The notes: generated by a model from the letters alone, not told the origin. A DNA stretch of 64,000 bases from Cronobacter dublinensis subsp. dublinensis LMG 23823 (GCF_001277235.1 NZ_CP012266.1:2418001-2482000); one strand, 5' to 3'; shown: positions 54,778 to 64,000, numbered from the stretch's first letter. Made by a program: numbers and translations.

Positions 54778-55587
54778 TTAGTGCAGGGTAATCTGCTTGT
54801 GCGAAATCGAGTTAATCTGCGCCCGAATCATCTCGCTTATCGGATCTTCGGGGCACTGCTCTACAAAATAGCTTAAATCATTGAGCGCCACGTGCTCGCA
54901 GTCGAGCTGGGCGTAAATCAGCCCGCGGTCGCGGATCTCATACGGATCTTCCGGATTAAACTCCAGCAGCGCTTCGCTGGCGCGCAGGGCGAGTTCCATC
55001 TGCCGCTCTTCCATCAGCGCGGATTTCAGCGTGTCGAGGAGCTTGCGGATAACCAGAATATGTTCGGACTCTTCAAGGTCATCCATGTACAGCTCGGCCA
55101 CCGGGCTGATGTTGCCCTTGAGCCACACTTCGAGCGTGTGTTCATCAAGCGTCTCGCCGTTAAACGGATTGATGAGCCACATTTCGCCATCCATCCAGTC
55201 GGCGCGCAGGATAAGCTGGGTCGGGAAAATCACCGGCATCAGCGGAATATCGAGGCGGTCTGCTATCCACAGCAGGATAGCGCCAAGCGAAACCGCGCTG
55301 CCCTGGCGGTTTTTCAGCACCTTATCAAGCCACAGCGCGTCAGAGAGACGATACACGCCACGCGCGTCGCTAAAGCCCCATTCGCCGTAGAAAAGCTCGA
55401 GAAGGCGTTCAAGCTGCGAGTCCTGATGCGACCCCTGAGAAATCTCTTCGCGGGCCAGGCGCACCAGGCTCTCCAGCTGGTCATAAACATCCTGCGCCGA
55501 AAAATCGTCACGGATATGCTGTGAAACCAGAATCATGCCGTCACAGAGCGGCGCGTTGTTAAACTGGAAATCGGCCAACGACTTCAT
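54778..55587 (-). CDS. sirB1: SirB1 (YchA), transglutaminase-like/TPR protein
   Basis: 269 residues; an N-terminal SirB1 domain resembling a transglutaminase-like fold and C-terminal TPR-like helices. No enzymatic role is established. It overlaps sirB2 by 4 bases and precedes kdsA by 42 bases. The gene order prmC-sirB2-sirB1-kdsA is conserved across enterobacteria. Confidence 0.93.
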   Translation of the reverse strand: MKSLADFQFNNAPLCDGMILVSQHIRDDFSAQDVYDQLESLVRLAREEISQGSHQDSQLERLLELFYGEWGFSDARGVYRLSDALWLDKVLKNRQGSAVSLGAILLWIADRLDIPLMPVIFPTQLILRADWMDGEMWLINPFNGETLDEHTLEVWLKGNISPVAELYMDDLEESEHILVIRKLLDTLKSALMEERQMELALRASEALLEFNPEDPYEIRDRGLIYAQLDCEHVALNDLSYFVEQCPEDPISEMIRAQINSISHKQITLH

Positions 55588-55979
55588 ATCAACCCCAATA
55601 GCGGTATTTTGGTGGTGGCGAGTTTCACGATGATGTAGAGCACCACCAGCCCAAGCAGGAACGCTACCCAGCGAACCTGCTGGCTGCGCGGGCGACGCCC
55701 GAGCGCGATAAAGCCTAAAACGATGTAGATGATAACGCCAAAGAGTTTTTCAGTCAGCCACGCGCCCTGCGGGGTGAACGGATAAAAATGGGTGATGAGC
55801 ACCAGCGCGACGCCGCTGCCGAGCAGCACGGTGTCGTTGACATGCGGCACGATGCGCACCCAGCGCTTGCCCGACATCGCCGAGCCGCGGTACTGCCACC
55901 AGTAGCGCAGAATAAAGAGACTGATGGAGATAGCCACCGTCAGAAGATGTAAATGTTTTACTGCAAAGTAAGCGGCCAT
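55584..55979 (-). CDS. sirB2: SirB2-family inner-membrane protein (YchQ)
   Basis: 131 residues, four hydrophobic segments, UPF0059/SirB family. Function unknown. It is tightly packed between prmC (6-base gap) and sirB1 (4-base overlap). Confidence 0.92.
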   Translation of the reverse strand: MAAYFAVKHLHLLTVAISISLFILRYWWQYRGSAMSGKRWVRIVPHVNDTVLLGSGVALVLITHFYPFTPQGAWLTEKLFGVIIYIVLGFIALGRRPRSQQVRWVAFLLGLVVLYIIVKLATTKIPLLGLI

Positions 55980-55985
55980 GCTGCC

Positions 55986-56828
55986 CTACTCCTGTGTGTT
56001 GCGATATTGTCCCAGCGTCAGACGCTCGTTGCCGCCATAGTCGCGGCAGGTTTCGACGCCGTGATAGCCCGCGCGCGTGAAAAGCTCACGCACCGCCCCG
56101 CCCTGTCGCCAGCCATGTTCTACCAGTAACCACCCGTCGTTTTCAAGAAAACGGCGCGCCCCGGTAATGATGGCGTCGAGGTCGGCAAGCCCTGCGTTTG
56201 GCGCCACCAGCGCGCTTTTCGGCTCAAACCGCACGTCGCCCTGCGTCAGATGAGGATCGTCGCCGTCGATGTACGGAGGATTGCTGACAATAAGGGAAAA
56301 ACGCGCGTCCGTCAGTGCGCTGAACCAGTGACTTTGCAAAACAGTGACGTTGTCGATGCCAAGGCGCTGCGCGTTGCATCTGGCAAGCTCAACGGCCTCG
56401 GGGATAACCTCCAGCGCCGTCACCTGACAGTCGGGCCGCTCGCAGGCGAGCGCCAGCGCAATCGCGCCGGTGCCGGTGCCAAGGTCGAGAATACGGCACG
56501 GCGCGGCGGGCAGACGCGCCAGCGCCTGCTCCACCAGACATTCGGTATCGGGACGGGGGATAAGCGTTGCCGCAGAGACCTCCAGCGGCAACGACCAGAA
56601 TTCGCGCTGGCCGGTCAGATACGCCACCGGCTCGCCCTGGACGCGGCGCGCCAGGAGGGCATCGAGCCGCGTGAGCTCATCGTCAGCCAGCGCGGTTTCG
56701 CCAAAAGCGAGGATAAACGTGCGCGTCCTGCCGGTTACAAAACCCAGCAGGATTTCCGCGTCGCGGCGCGGCGATTCGCTGTCAGTGAGGCGGTGGATGG
56801 CCTGTTTCAGCCACTGCTGATACTCCAT
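55986..56828 (-). CDS. prmC: Release factor glutamine methyltransferase PrmC
   Basis: Methylates the GGQ glutamine of RF1 and RF2. 280 residues: an N-terminal helical domain and an AdoMet methyltransferase domain with DLGTGTGAIAL and the NPPY motif (IVSNPPYIDG). The start ATG at 56828 shares one base with the prfA stop (TGATG); a GTG one codon earlier is possible. Directly downstream of its substrate gene prfA. Confidence 0.96.
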   Translation of the reverse strand: MEYQQWLKQAIHRLTDSESPRRDAEILLGFVTGRTRTFILAFGETALADDELTRLDALLARRVQGEPVAYLTGQREFWSLPLEVSAATLIPRPDTECLVEQALARLPAAPCRILDLGTGTGAIALALACERPDCQVTALEVIPEAVELARCNAQRLGIDNVTVLQSHWFSALTDARFSLIVSNPPYIDGDDPHLTQGDVRFEPKSALVAPNAGLADLDAIITGARRFLENDGWLLVEHGWRQGGAVRELFTRAGYHGVETCRDYGGNERLTLGQYRNTQE

Positions 56829-57910
56829 CACTCCTGCTCGGCCAGCGCCGCCAGCTGATCCGCCTGATGTTCCTGGATAATCGGCTCAATGAGCGCGTCC
56901 AGTTTGCCTTCCATCACCTCGTCAAGACGGTAGAGCGTCAGGTTGATGCGGTGATCGGTCACGCGGCCCTGCGGGAAGTTGTACGTGCGGTTGCGGTCCG
57001 AGCGATCGCCGCTGCCCAGCAGGTTGCGACGCGTCGAGGCTTCCGCCTGCTGGCGTTTTGCCGTTTCGGCGGCGTGGATGCGCGCACCCAGCACCGCCAG
57101 CGCTTTGGCTTTGTTTTTGTGCTGCGAGCGTTCGTCCTGGCACTCCACCACAATGCCGGTCGGCAGGTGGGTGATGCGGATAGCCGAGTCGGTGGTGTTA
57201 ACGTGCTGACCGCCCGCGCCGGAGGAGCGGAAGGTGTCGATACGCAGATCCGCCGGGTTGATATCCGGCAGCTCCGCTTCCGGCAGCTCCGGCATCACCG
57301 CCACGGTGCACGCGGAGGTGTGAATACGGCCCTGGGATTCGGTGGCCGGCACGCGCTGCACGCGATGACCGCCGGACTCAAACTTGAGTCGTCCGTAAAC
57401 GCCCTCGCCGCTGATTTTAGCGATCACTTCTTTGTAGCCGCCATGCTCGCCATCGCTGGCGCTCATGATCTCCACACGCCAGCGACGCGATTCCGCGTAG
57501 CGGCTGTACATGCGAAAGAGATCGCCTGCGAACAGCGCGGCTTCATCGCCGCCGGTGCCCGCACGCACTTCAACAAAGGCGTTGCGCTCGTCGTCGGGAT
57601 CTTTGGGCAGCAGCAGCAGCTGAAGCTCCTGCTCCAGCGCTTCGCTTTTCGTTTTGGCTTCCAGCAGCTCATCCTGCGCCATATCGCGCATTTCCGGGTC
57701 GCTTAACATCAGACGCGCGGTTTCCATGTCTTCCTGCACCTGGCGCCATTCAAGGAAACAGCGCGAAACGTCGCTCAGCTGGGCATATTCGCGCGACAGA
57801 GCGCGAAAACGCTCCTGATCGGCGAGCGTACCCGCATCGCCCAGCAGAGCCTGAACTTCTTCATGACGCTCCTGCAAGGCTTCCAGTTTGGCAACGATAG
57901 AAGGCTTCAT
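56828..57910 (-). CDS. prfA: Peptide chain release factor 1
   Basis: 360-residue RF1 that terminates translation at UAA and UAG. It has the stop-codon recognition PAT tripeptide (RVPATESQGRIH) and the catalytic GGQ (SSGAGGQHVNTTDSA) methylated by the neighbouring PrmC. 37 bases separate it from hemA. Confidence 0.97.
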   Translation of the reverse strand: MKPSIVAKLEALQERHEEVQALLGDAGTLADQERFRALSREYAQLSDVSRCFLEWRQVQEDMETARLMLSDPEMRDMAQDELLEAKTKSEALEQELQLLLLPKDPDDERNAFVEVRAGTGGDEAALFAGDLFRMYSRYAESRRWRVEIMSASDGEHGGYKEVIAKISGEGVYGRLKFESGGHRVQRVPATESQGRIHTSACTVAVMPELPEAELPDINPADLRIDTFRSSGAGGQHVNTTDSAIRITHLPTGIVVECQDERSQHKNKAKALAVLGARIHAAETAKRQQAEASTRRNLLGSGDRSDRNRTYNFPQGRVTDHRINLTLYRLDEVMEGKLDALIEPIIQEHQADQLAALAEQE

Positions 57911-57947
57911 AGGCGGTAGATCACCCTGTAATTAGAATTGTGTTGTG

Positions 57948-59204
57948 CTACTCCAGCCCGAGGCTGTTGCGCAGAATATGCAGGCGTTCATCATCCCCGT
58001 CACGGGCAGCCTGCTGAAGAGATTTGGTTGGGGTGTGGATCAGGCGATTGGTCAGCCGGCGCGCCAGATCCTGCATAATGGCTTCGGCGTCGCCACCGGC
58101 GCGCAGCGAGGCCAGCGCCTTGCTGGTGAGCTCTTCGCGCACCTGGTCGGCCTGCGCGCGGTATTCACGGATAGTCTCGCTGACGCTCTGGGCGCGCAGC
58201 CAGGCCATAAATTCGTGGGCTTCCTGCTCGACGATAGACTCCGCCTGCACCGCCGCCGCTTTACGCTGCGCCATGTTGTGCTGGATGATGCTCTGGAGAT
58301 CGTCGACGCTGTAGAGATAGGCGTTGGCGAGTTTGCCGACTTCCGGCTCGACGTCGCGCGGCACCGCGATATCCACCAGCAGCATCGGCTGGTTGCGGCG
58401 GGCCTTCAGCGCGCGCTCCATCATCCCTTTGCCGATAATCGGCAGCGGGCTCGCGGTGGAGCTGATAATGATATCCGCGTCTTTTAAACGTTCGTCGATA
58501 TCGCCAAGCCCGATGACTTCCGCGCCGACTTCATCCGCCAGGCGCTGAGCGCGCTCGCGGGTGCGGTTGGCGATGATCATCTTCTGGACGTTGTGCTCGC
58601 GCAAGTGACGCGCCGCCAGCTCAATGGTTTCACCGGCGCCGACCAGCATCACGGTAACTGTCGAGAGCGATTCGAAAATCTGGCGCGCCAGCGTACAGGC
58701 GGCGAACGCGACCGAAACGGCGCTCGCGCCGATGTCGGTTTCGGTACGCACGCGTTTGGCAACCGAGAAGGATTTCTGGAACATGCGCTCCAGTTCGCTG
58801 GCGTTGGCATGGCCGCGACCGGAATCGGCGAAGGCTTTTTTCACCTGGCCTAAAATCTGCGGCTCGCCGAGCACCAGCGAATCCAGCCCGCTGGCGACGC
58901 GCATCAGATGGCTGACCGCGTCGTTATCGTGGTGCCAGTAGAGGCTGTCGCGCACTTCCGCTTCATCAAGCTTGTGGTAGTCGCACAGCCAGCGGACCAG
59001 TTTATCGTGCAGGTTGTCCTGCTCTTCAACGCTCAGATAAAGCTCCGTGCGGTTGCACGTCGAGAGCACCACACCGCCCTGCACCATCGGCTGCGACAGC
59101 AGGCTTTCCAGCGCCTGGTCGAGCGAATCCGGCGAAAACGTCACGCGTTCTCGCAGCGAAACAGGAGCCGTTTTGTGGTTGATGCCGAGAGCTAACAGAG
59201 TCAT
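57948..59204 (-). CDS. hemA: Glutamyl-tRNA reductase HemA
   Basis: First committed step of heme synthesis: glutamyl-tRNA to glutamate-1-semialdehyde with NADPH. 418 residues from ATG 59204, the E. coli length; an upstream open extension is unsupported. Catalytic C50 in LSTCNRTELYL; NADPH loop VGAGETIELAARHL. The extreme N-terminus (MTLLALGINHKTAP) matches the region that confers heme-regulated proteolysis in Salmonella. First gene of the operon, divergent from lolB. Confidence 0.97.
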   Translation of the reverse strand: MTLLALGINHKTAPVSLRERVTFSPDSLDQALESLLSQPMVQGGVVLSTCNRTELYLSVEEQDNLHDKLVRWLCDYHKLDEAEVRDSLYWHHDNDAVSHLMRVASGLDSLVLGEPQILGQVKKAFADSGRGHANASELERMFQKSFSVAKRVRTETDIGASAVSVAFAACTLARQIFESLSTVTVMLVGAGETIELAARHLREHNVQKMIIANRTRERAQRLADEVGAEVIGLGDIDERLKDADIIISSTASPLPIIGKGMMERALKARRNQPMLLVDIAVPRDVEPEVGKLANAYLYSVDDLQSIIQHNMAQRKAAAVQAESIVEQEAHEFMAWLRAQSVSETIREYRAQADQVREELTSKALASLRAGGDAEAIMQDLARRLTNRLIHTPTKSLQQAARDGDDERLHILRNSLGLE

Positions 59205-59403
59205 GGAGCGGGAATAGTACCAGCGTTGATAAGGTTTGCTGTGCGCATCATACAGGATGCGTAAGGTCAATAAAAGAGAACCGCCTCTTTTGGAGTAATA
59301 GACAGATTCATGATTTAAGACAACTTGACCATAGACGCCCTTAGCCCCGGACGCTAGCATGAAGGGTTATAACCTCAATCAACATCAAGGATTTGTTCCT
59401 GTT
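59205..59403. promoter_or_regulatory. hemA-lolB divergent promoter region
   Basis: 199 bases between the divergent starts. It must carry promoters in both directions; no operator is recognised. Confidence 0.6.
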
Positions 59404-60027
59404 ATGGCGATTTCTTCTGTGCGTTTTTGGTCTCTCGCCCCGCTGGCGAGCCTGGTGCTGACCGCCTGTGTCAGCCATGCCCCGCAAGGCCCTGGCAAGA
59501 GCCCCGACTCCCCCCAGTGGCGACAGCATCAGGAGCAGGTGAAAAACCTGGCCCAGTTCCAGACCCGCGGCGCCTTCGCCTATCTTTCCGACCAGCAGAA
59601 AGTCTACGCGCGCTTTTTCTGGCAGCAGACCGGCAAAGAGAACTATCGTCTGCTGCTCACCAACCCGCTCGGCAGTACCGAGCTTGAGCTGAACGCGAAG
59701 CCGGGCGCGGTGGAGCTGGTGGACAACAAAGGCCAGCACTATCAGGCGACGGACGCCGAAGAGATGATTGGCAAGCTGACCGGCATGCCGATTCCACTCA
59801 ACAGCCTGCGCCAGTGGATTGTCGGCCTGCCGGGCGAGGCGACTGACTACTCGCTCGATGACCAGTACCGCCTGCGTGAAGTGAACTACACCCAGAACGG
59901 CAAAACCTGGAAAGTGGTTTACGGCGGCTACGACACTAAAACCCAGCCGGCGATGCCGTCGAACCTGGAGCTGCGCGAAGGCGATCAGCGCATCAAGCTG
60001 AAAATGGATAACTGGATTGTTAAATAA
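59404..60027 (+). CDS. lolB: Outer-membrane lipoprotein receptor LolB
   Basis: Receives lipoproteins from LolA and inserts them into the outer membrane. 207 residues with a lipoprotein signal (lipobox LTAC, near residue 22), then QWRQHQEQVKNL and the conserved NPLGSTELEL. ATG 59404 chosen to give the signal peptide; the frame extends 15 codons upstream. The stop overlaps the ispE start by one base (TAATG). Confidence 0.96.
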   Translation: MAISSVRFWSLAPLASLVLTACVSHAPQGPGKSPDSPQWRQHQEQVKNLAQFQTRGAFAYLSDQQKVYARFFWQQTGKENYRLLLTNPLGSTELELNAKPGAVELVDNKGQHYQATDAEEMIGKLTGMPIPLNSLRQWIVGLPGEATDYSLDDQYRLREVNYTQNGKTWKVVYGGYDTKTQPAMPSNLELREGDQRIKLKMDNWIVK

Positions 60028-60893
60028 TGACCCGTTGGCCCTCTCCGGCGAAGCTTAATCTCTTCCTGTATATCACGGGCCGTCGTGAGGACGGCTACCA
60101 CAATCTGCAAACGCTGTTTCAGTTTCTCGATTATGGCGACACGGTGCTGATCGCGCCGCGCGGCGACGGGCAGTTGCGCCTCGTGACGCCCGTCGACGGT
60201 GTGGCGCAAGAAGACAATCTGATTATGCGCGCTGCGCGTCTGCTGATGGAAACGGCCCGCGAAGCCGGACGACTGCCGACCGGGGCGGGTGCGGATCTCG
60301 GCGTTGAGAAACGTCTGCCGATGGGCGGCGGGCTGGGCGGCGGTTCGTCAAATGCCGCGACCGTGCTGGTGGCGCTGAATCATCTCTGGCAGACCGGGCT
60401 TAGCGAAGACGCACTGGCCGCGCTTGGCATGCGCCTCGGTGCAGACGTGCCGGTCTTTGTACGGGGTCGCGCGGCGTTCGCCGAAGGCGTTGGCGAGCAG
60501 CTCACACCGGCCTCGCCACCGGAAAAATGGTATCTGGTGGCGCACCCTGGCGTGAGCATTCCGACGCTGGTGATTTTTACCGATCCGGAGCTGACGCGCG
60601 ATACGCCCGTCCGGTCAATGGAAACGTTGCTGAAATGTGAATTTCGCAACGATTGCGAGCAGATCGCAAGAAAACGTTTTCGTGAGGTTGATGCCGCGCT
60701 TTCCTGGCTGTTAGAATACGCGCCGTCGCGCCTGACCGGCACCGGAGCTTGTGTGTTTGCTGAATTTGACACCGAATCCGAGGCCCGCCGGGTGCTTGAG
60801 AAAGCCCCGGAATGGCTGAAGGGTTTTGTTGCGCGAGGCGTCAACCACTCTGCGTTACAGCAAGCCATCGCCGGGCAAACTGAGTTTTGGTGA
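60027..60893 (+). CDS. ispE: 4-diphosphocytidyl-2-C-methyl-D-erythritol kinase IspE
   Basis: MEP isoprenoid pathway kinase. 288 residues, GHMP family: SPAKLNLFLYI at the N-terminus, the glycine-rich ATP loop PMGGGLGGGSSNAA near residue 95, and the C-terminal LTGTGACVFA. Translationally coupled to lolB. Confidence 0.96.
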   Translation: MTRWPSPAKLNLFLYITGRREDGYHNLQTLFQFLDYGDTVLIAPRGDGQLRLVTPVDGVAQEDNLIMRAARLLMETAREAGRLPTGAGADLGVEKRLPMGGGLGGGSSNAATVLVALNHLWQTGLSEDALAALGMRLGADVPVFVRGRAAFAEGVGEQLTPASPPEKWYLVAHPGVSIPTLVIFTDPELTRDTPVRSMETLLKCEFRNDCEQIARKRFREVDAALSWLLEYAPSRLTGTGACVFAEFDTESEARRVLEKAPEWLKGFVARGVNHSALQQAIAGQTEFW

Positions 60894-61020
60894 CAACGTC
60901 ACCCCTGTTCCAGACGTTGCGCCATGCTCTTTAAATACACCGCCTGGATGGCGAACCTGCTTCCTGTCGCGTTTTGCGGCGCCGCCATCCACCACTGGAC
61001 GCATGCCTGAGGTTCTTCTC

Positions 61021-61968
61021 GTGCCTGATATGAAGCTTTTTGCTGGTAACGCCACCCCGGAACTAGCACAACGTATTGCCAACCGCCTGTACACTTCCCT
61101 CGGCGACGCTGCTGTCGGTCGCTTTAGCGACGGCGAAGTCAGCGTACAAATCAATGAAAATGTACGCGGTGGTGATATTTTCATCATCCAGTCCACTTGT
61201 GCCCCCACCAACGACAACCTGATGGAACTGGTTGTTATGGTCGACGCCCTGCGCCGCGCTTCCGCAGGTCGTATTACCGCCGTTATCCCTTACTTTGGCT
61301 ATGCCCGTCAGGACCGTCGCGTGCGTTCCGCGCGTGTGCCTATCACCGCGAAAGTGGTGGCGGATTTCCTGTCAAGTGTTGGGGTTGACCGCGTTCTCAC
61401 TGTGGACCTGCACGCAGAACAGATTCAGGGCTTCTTCGATGTGCCGGTAGATAACGTATTCGGCAGCCCGATTCTGCTGGAAGATATGCTGCAGCAGAAC
61501 CTGGATAACCCGATTGTGGTTTCTCCGGACATCGGCGGCGTGGTGCGCGCCCGCGCCATCGCGAAACTGCTCAACGATACCGACATGGCGATCATCGACA
61601 AGCGCCGTCCGCGCGCCAACGTTTCTCAGGTGATGCACATCATCGGTGACGTGGCAGGCCGTGACTGTGTACTGGTTGACGACATGATCGACACTGGCGG
61701 CACCCTGTGCAAAGCAGCGGAAGCGCTGAAAGAGCGCGGCGCGAAACGCGTTTTCGCCTATGCCACCCACCCGATCTTCTCCGGCAACGCGCTTAACAAC
61801 CTGCGTAACTCGGTGATCGATGAAGTGGTCGTCTGCGATACCATCCCGCTGGCGGAAGAGATCAAGGCGCTGCCGAACGTGCGCACCCTGACCCTCTCCG
61901 GTATGCTGGCCGAAGCGATTCGTCGTATCAGCAACGAAGAATCTATCTCCGCCATGTTCGAACATTAA
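61021..61968 (+). CDS. prs: Ribose-phosphate pyrophosphokinase Prs
   Basis: Makes PRPP from ribose-5-phosphate and ATP for nucleotide, His, Trp and NAD synthesis. 315 residues from GTG 61021 (VPDMKLFAGN start as in E. coli), with GAGG upstream. The PRPP-binding motif is CVLVDDMIDTGGT near residue 220. Near-identical to E. coli; 127 bases after ispE with its own terminator. Confidence 0.97.
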   Translation: MPDMKLFAGNATPELAQRIANRLYTSLGDAAVGRFSDGEVSVQINENVRGGDIFIIQSTCAPTNDNLMELVVMVDALRRASAGRITAVIPYFGYARQDRRVRSARVPITAKVVADFLSSVGVDRVLTVDLHAEQIQGFFDVPVDNVFGSPILLEDMLQQNLDNPIVVSPDIGGVVRARAIAKLLNDTDMAIIDKRRPRANVSQVMHIIGDVAGRDCVLVDDMIDTGGTLCKAAEALKERGAKRVFAYATHPIFSGNALNNLRNSVIDEVVVCDTIPLAEEIKALPNVRTLTLSGMLAEAIRRISNEESISAMFEH

Positions 61969-61981
61969 TCGGACTGTGCTT

Positions 61982-62008
61982 AAAAACCCGCTACGGCGGG
62001 TTTTTTTA
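61982..62008 (+). terminator. Terminator of prs
   Basis: AACCCGC-TAC-GGCGGGTT-type stem followed by seven T, 13 bases after the prs stop. Confidence 0.92.
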
Positions 62009-62039
62009 TTCCGTTATTTTATTTGTATGATTTATCAAT

Positions 62040-62068
62040 CCATCATCATATATTGATTTAGATGATGG
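62040..62068. other. Hairpin just upstream of dauA
   Basis: Perfect 8-bp arms CCATCATC/GATGATGG around a 13-base AT-rich loop, ending 18 bases before the dauA start. It could be an operator or a leader hairpin affecting translation. Confidence 0.5.
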
Positions 62069-62086
62069 GCTCATGGACGCCGTATC

Positions 62087-63766
62087 GTGAACACACAGTA
62101 TCTCTCGCAAATTCTTCCTTTCCGCGCGCTGGTGGAGGCCTGCTGGCGTGAAAAATATACGCTCTCCAGGTTAAGCCGCGATCTGCTGGCGGGCATTACC
62201 GTCGGGATCATCGCCATTCCGCTCGCGATGGCGCTGGCTATCGGCAGCGGCGTGCCGCCGCAGTACGGGCTTTACACCTCCGCCATCGCCGGGATCGTGA
62301 TTGCGCTGAGCGGCGGCTCGCGCTACAGCGTCTCCGGGCCGACCGCCGCGTTTGTGGTGATCCTCTACCCTGTCGCCCAGCAGTTCGGGCTCTCGGGTCT
62401 GCTGGTAGCGACCCTGATGTCCGGCGTATTTCTGGTACTGTTCGGCCTCGCGCGCTTCGGGCGGCTGATTGAATACATCCCGCTGCCGGTAACGCTCGGC
62501 TTTACCTCTGGCATCGGCATCACCATCGCCACCATGCAGATTAAAGATTTCTTCGGGCTTGAGATGGCGCACGTGCCGGAACACTATCTGCCGAAAGTAG
62601 CGGCGCTGGCGATGGCGCTGCCGGGCGTTAACCCCGGCGACGCAGCGACGGGTATTGTGACGCTGGCCGTGCTTATCCTCTGGCCGCGTCTCGGCATCCG
62701 GCTGCCGGGGCATCTGCCCGCGCTGCTGGCGGGCTGTGCGGTAATGGGTATCGTGCACCTGCTCGGCGGCAATGTCGCCACCATCGGCTCGCGTTTTCAT
62801 TATCTGCTCGCAGATGGCACCCAGGGCAGCGGTATTCCACCGCTGCTGCCCCAACTGATGTTGCCCTGGGATCTGCCGGGGTCGACCTTTACGCTAAGCC
62901 TGGATTCACTGCGCGCGCTGCTGCCCGCCGCGTTTTCGATGGCGATGCTTGGCGCTATAGAATCCCTGCTCTGCGCGGTGGTGCTGGATGGCATGACCGG
63001 CACGCGCCATAACGCCAACAGCGAGCTTATCGGCCAGGGGCTGGGCAACCTGGTGGCGCCGTTCTTTGGCGGCATTACCGCCACTGCCGCTATCGCCCGT
63101 TCGGCGGCCAACGTGCGCGCCGGGGCCACCTCGCCCGTCGCCGCCGTTTTCCATGCGCTGCTGGTGCTGTTGGCCCTGCTGGCGCTGGCGCCGCTGCTCT
63201 CCTGGCTGCCGCTCTCGGCAATGGCCGCGCTGCTGCTGATGGTGGCGTGGAACATGAGCGAGGCGCATAAGGTTATCGGCCTGCTGCGCCGCGCGCCGCA
63301 GGATGACATCATCGTGATGCTGCTGTGTATGTCGCTGACCGTGCTGTTTGACATGGTCATCGCCATCAGCGTCGGCGTGGTGCTGGCGTCGCTGCTCTTT
63401 ATGCGCCGGGTGGCACGGATGACGCGGCTTGCGCCGCTTAACGTTAGCGTGCCGGAGGACGTGCTGGCGGTGCGGGTAACCGGGCCGCTGTTTTTCGCCG
63501 CGGCGGAAGGCGTCTTCACGCCGCTGCTGGCGCAGGCGGCGGGCAAACGGGTTATTGTGATGCAGTGGGACGCGGTGCCGGTGCTCGACGCAGGCGGTCT
63601 TGACGCTTTACAGCGCTTTATTGAACGTCTGCCGGAAGGCTGCGAGCTGCGCGTGTGTCATCTTGAATTCCAGCCGCTGCGCACGCTGGCGCGCGCAGGC
63701 GTACAGCCCATCCCTGGGCGTCTTGCGTTCTTCCCGGACAGCAACGCGGCCTTAGCCGCGCACTAA
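62087..63766 (+). CDS. dauA: SulP-family C4-dicarboxylate transporter DauA (YchM)
   Basis: 559 residues: a SLC26/SulP membrane domain (about 1-430; GLYTSAIAGIVIALSGGSRYSVSGPTAA core split over several helices) and a C-terminal STAS domain (about 440-545; VIVMQWDAVPVLDAGGLDAL). In E. coli this protein takes up succinate and other C4-dicarboxylates aerobically under acidic conditions. The start is GTG at 62087. It follows prs in the E. coli order. Confidence 0.94.
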   Translation: MNTQYLSQILPFRALVEACWREKYTLSRLSRDLLAGITVGIIAIPLAMALAIGSGVPPQYGLYTSAIAGIVIALSGGSRYSVSGPTAAFVVILYPVAQQFGLSGLLVATLMSGVFLVLFGLARFGRLIEYIPLPVTLGFTSGIGITIATMQIKDFFGLEMAHVPEHYLPKVAALAMALPGVNPGDAATGIVTLAVLILWPRLGIRLPGHLPALLAGCAVMGIVHLLGGNVATIGSRFHYLLADGTQGSGIPPLLPQLMLPWDLPGSTFTLSLDSLRALLPAAFSMAMLGAIESLLCAVVLDGMTGTRHNANSELIGQGLGNLVAPFFGGITATAAIARSAANVRAGATSPVAAVFHALLVLLALLALAPLLSWLPLSAMAALLLMVAWNMSEAHKVIGLLRRAPQDDIIVMLLCMSLTVLFDMVIAISVGVVLASLLFMRRVARMTRLAPLNVSVPEDVLAVRVTGPLFFAAAEGVFTPLLAQAAGKRVIVMQWDAVPVLDAGGLDALQRFIERLPEGCELRVCHLEFQPLRTLARAGVQPIPGRLAFFPDSNAALAAH

Positions 63767-63767
63767 G

Positions 63768-64000
63768 TTAACGCGCAGGCGCAGCCCCCGGCGCCTGCAT
63801 CATTGCGCTGATTGCCTGTCTCAGCCAGTCGAGAACGTCCGGCGTCATCCAGGTGCCTTTCGAGAGATGCGGTTCGCGCATCATAGCCTCGCGAAACTTC
63901 TGCTGCGTCTGCGGGTTATCGCTGGCGAACGACGCAAACAGCGTCAGCCAGTGCGCCGCAAGCCCGCGCGCCTCTTCGCTCTCAGGATCCCGCCGCGCCG
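63768..64000 (-). CDS. 3' end of an unidentified gene (possibly TipAS/MerR-type)
   Basis: About 76 codons ending at a TAA (63768-63770), two bases after the dauA stop; the start is outside the window. The readable end is ARRDPESEEARGLAAHWLTL..., then REPHLSKGTWMTPDVLDWL. Helical character and the AAHWLTLFASF pattern recall the C-terminal ligand domain of TipAS-like MerR regulators, but the match is weak. E. coli has ychH/pth near here, so this is a different neighbour. Confidence 0.6.
   Translation of the reverse strand, partial: ARRDPESEEARGLAAHWLTLFASFASDNPQTQQKFREAMMREPHLSKGTWMTPDVLDWLRQAISAMMQAPGAAPAR

Overview
This is a stretch of enterobacterial core chromosome from a GC-rich relative of E. 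coli and Klebsiella. Gene order follows the E. coli region around 27-28 min (opp, ychE, adhE, tdk, hns, galU, rssB, ychJ, purU, tyrTV, nar, ychO, ychN, cha, kdsA, sirB, prmC, prfA, hemA, lolB, ispE, prs, dauA). A Klebsiella-type assimilatory nitrate/nitrite cluster is inserted beside ychO. The combination suggests Cronobacter or a close Enterobacter relative; genus is an inference, no 16S gene is present. I see no phage, insertion sequence, CRISPR array or defence island.

Layout. 1-1856: end of clsA, yciU and a Kv-type channel with an unusual zinc ribbon. 1902-7486: oppABCDF oligopeptide importer (minus strand). 8277-13940: ychE, adhE, tdk, hns. 14055-18568: galU-ugd-uge UDP-sugar genes and rssB (rssA is missing). 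18969-20930: ychJ, purU, tandem tRNA-Tyr genes and their rtT-like repeats. 20968-23247: an accessory insert (SDR/AraC pair and a deletion scar holding truncated MFS and unknown genes). 23395-34659: respiratory nitrate system narGHJI, narK, narXL with recognisable FNR and NarL sites. 34656-36801: ychO and a periplasmic PEBP protein. 36697-48292: assimilatory nitrate/nitrite system (NasFED importer, a fused NasC-NasB polypeptide, NasA, and the antiterminator NasR). 48364-53681: ychN, a chemoreceptor with a sigma-28 promoter, a DUF1883-like gene, chaC/chaB/chaA. 53881-59204: hemA-prfA-prmC-sirB2-sirB1-kdsA operon. 59404-64000: lolB-ispE, prs, dauA and the 3' end of an unidentified gene.

How the parts work together. 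The window carries both nitrate economies. NarXL senses nitrate/nitrite and, with FNR, drives NarK (transport) and NarGHI (anaerobic respiration). NasR senses nitrate/nitrite and acts on RNA: the nasF leader has a sigma-54 promoter, two hexaloop hairpins of the ANTAR-target type and an overlapping terminator. NasFED imports nitrate, NasA reduces it to nitrite, and the NasB part of the fusion reduces nitrite to ammonium.

The points most worth a second look are the 1355-residue NasC-NasB(-NirD-like) fusion, the well-preserved ANTAR antiterminator, the 105-bp antisense overlap of nasA with a PEBP gene, the hairpin cluster between nasR and nasF, and the deletion scar downstream of the tRNA-Tyr genes.
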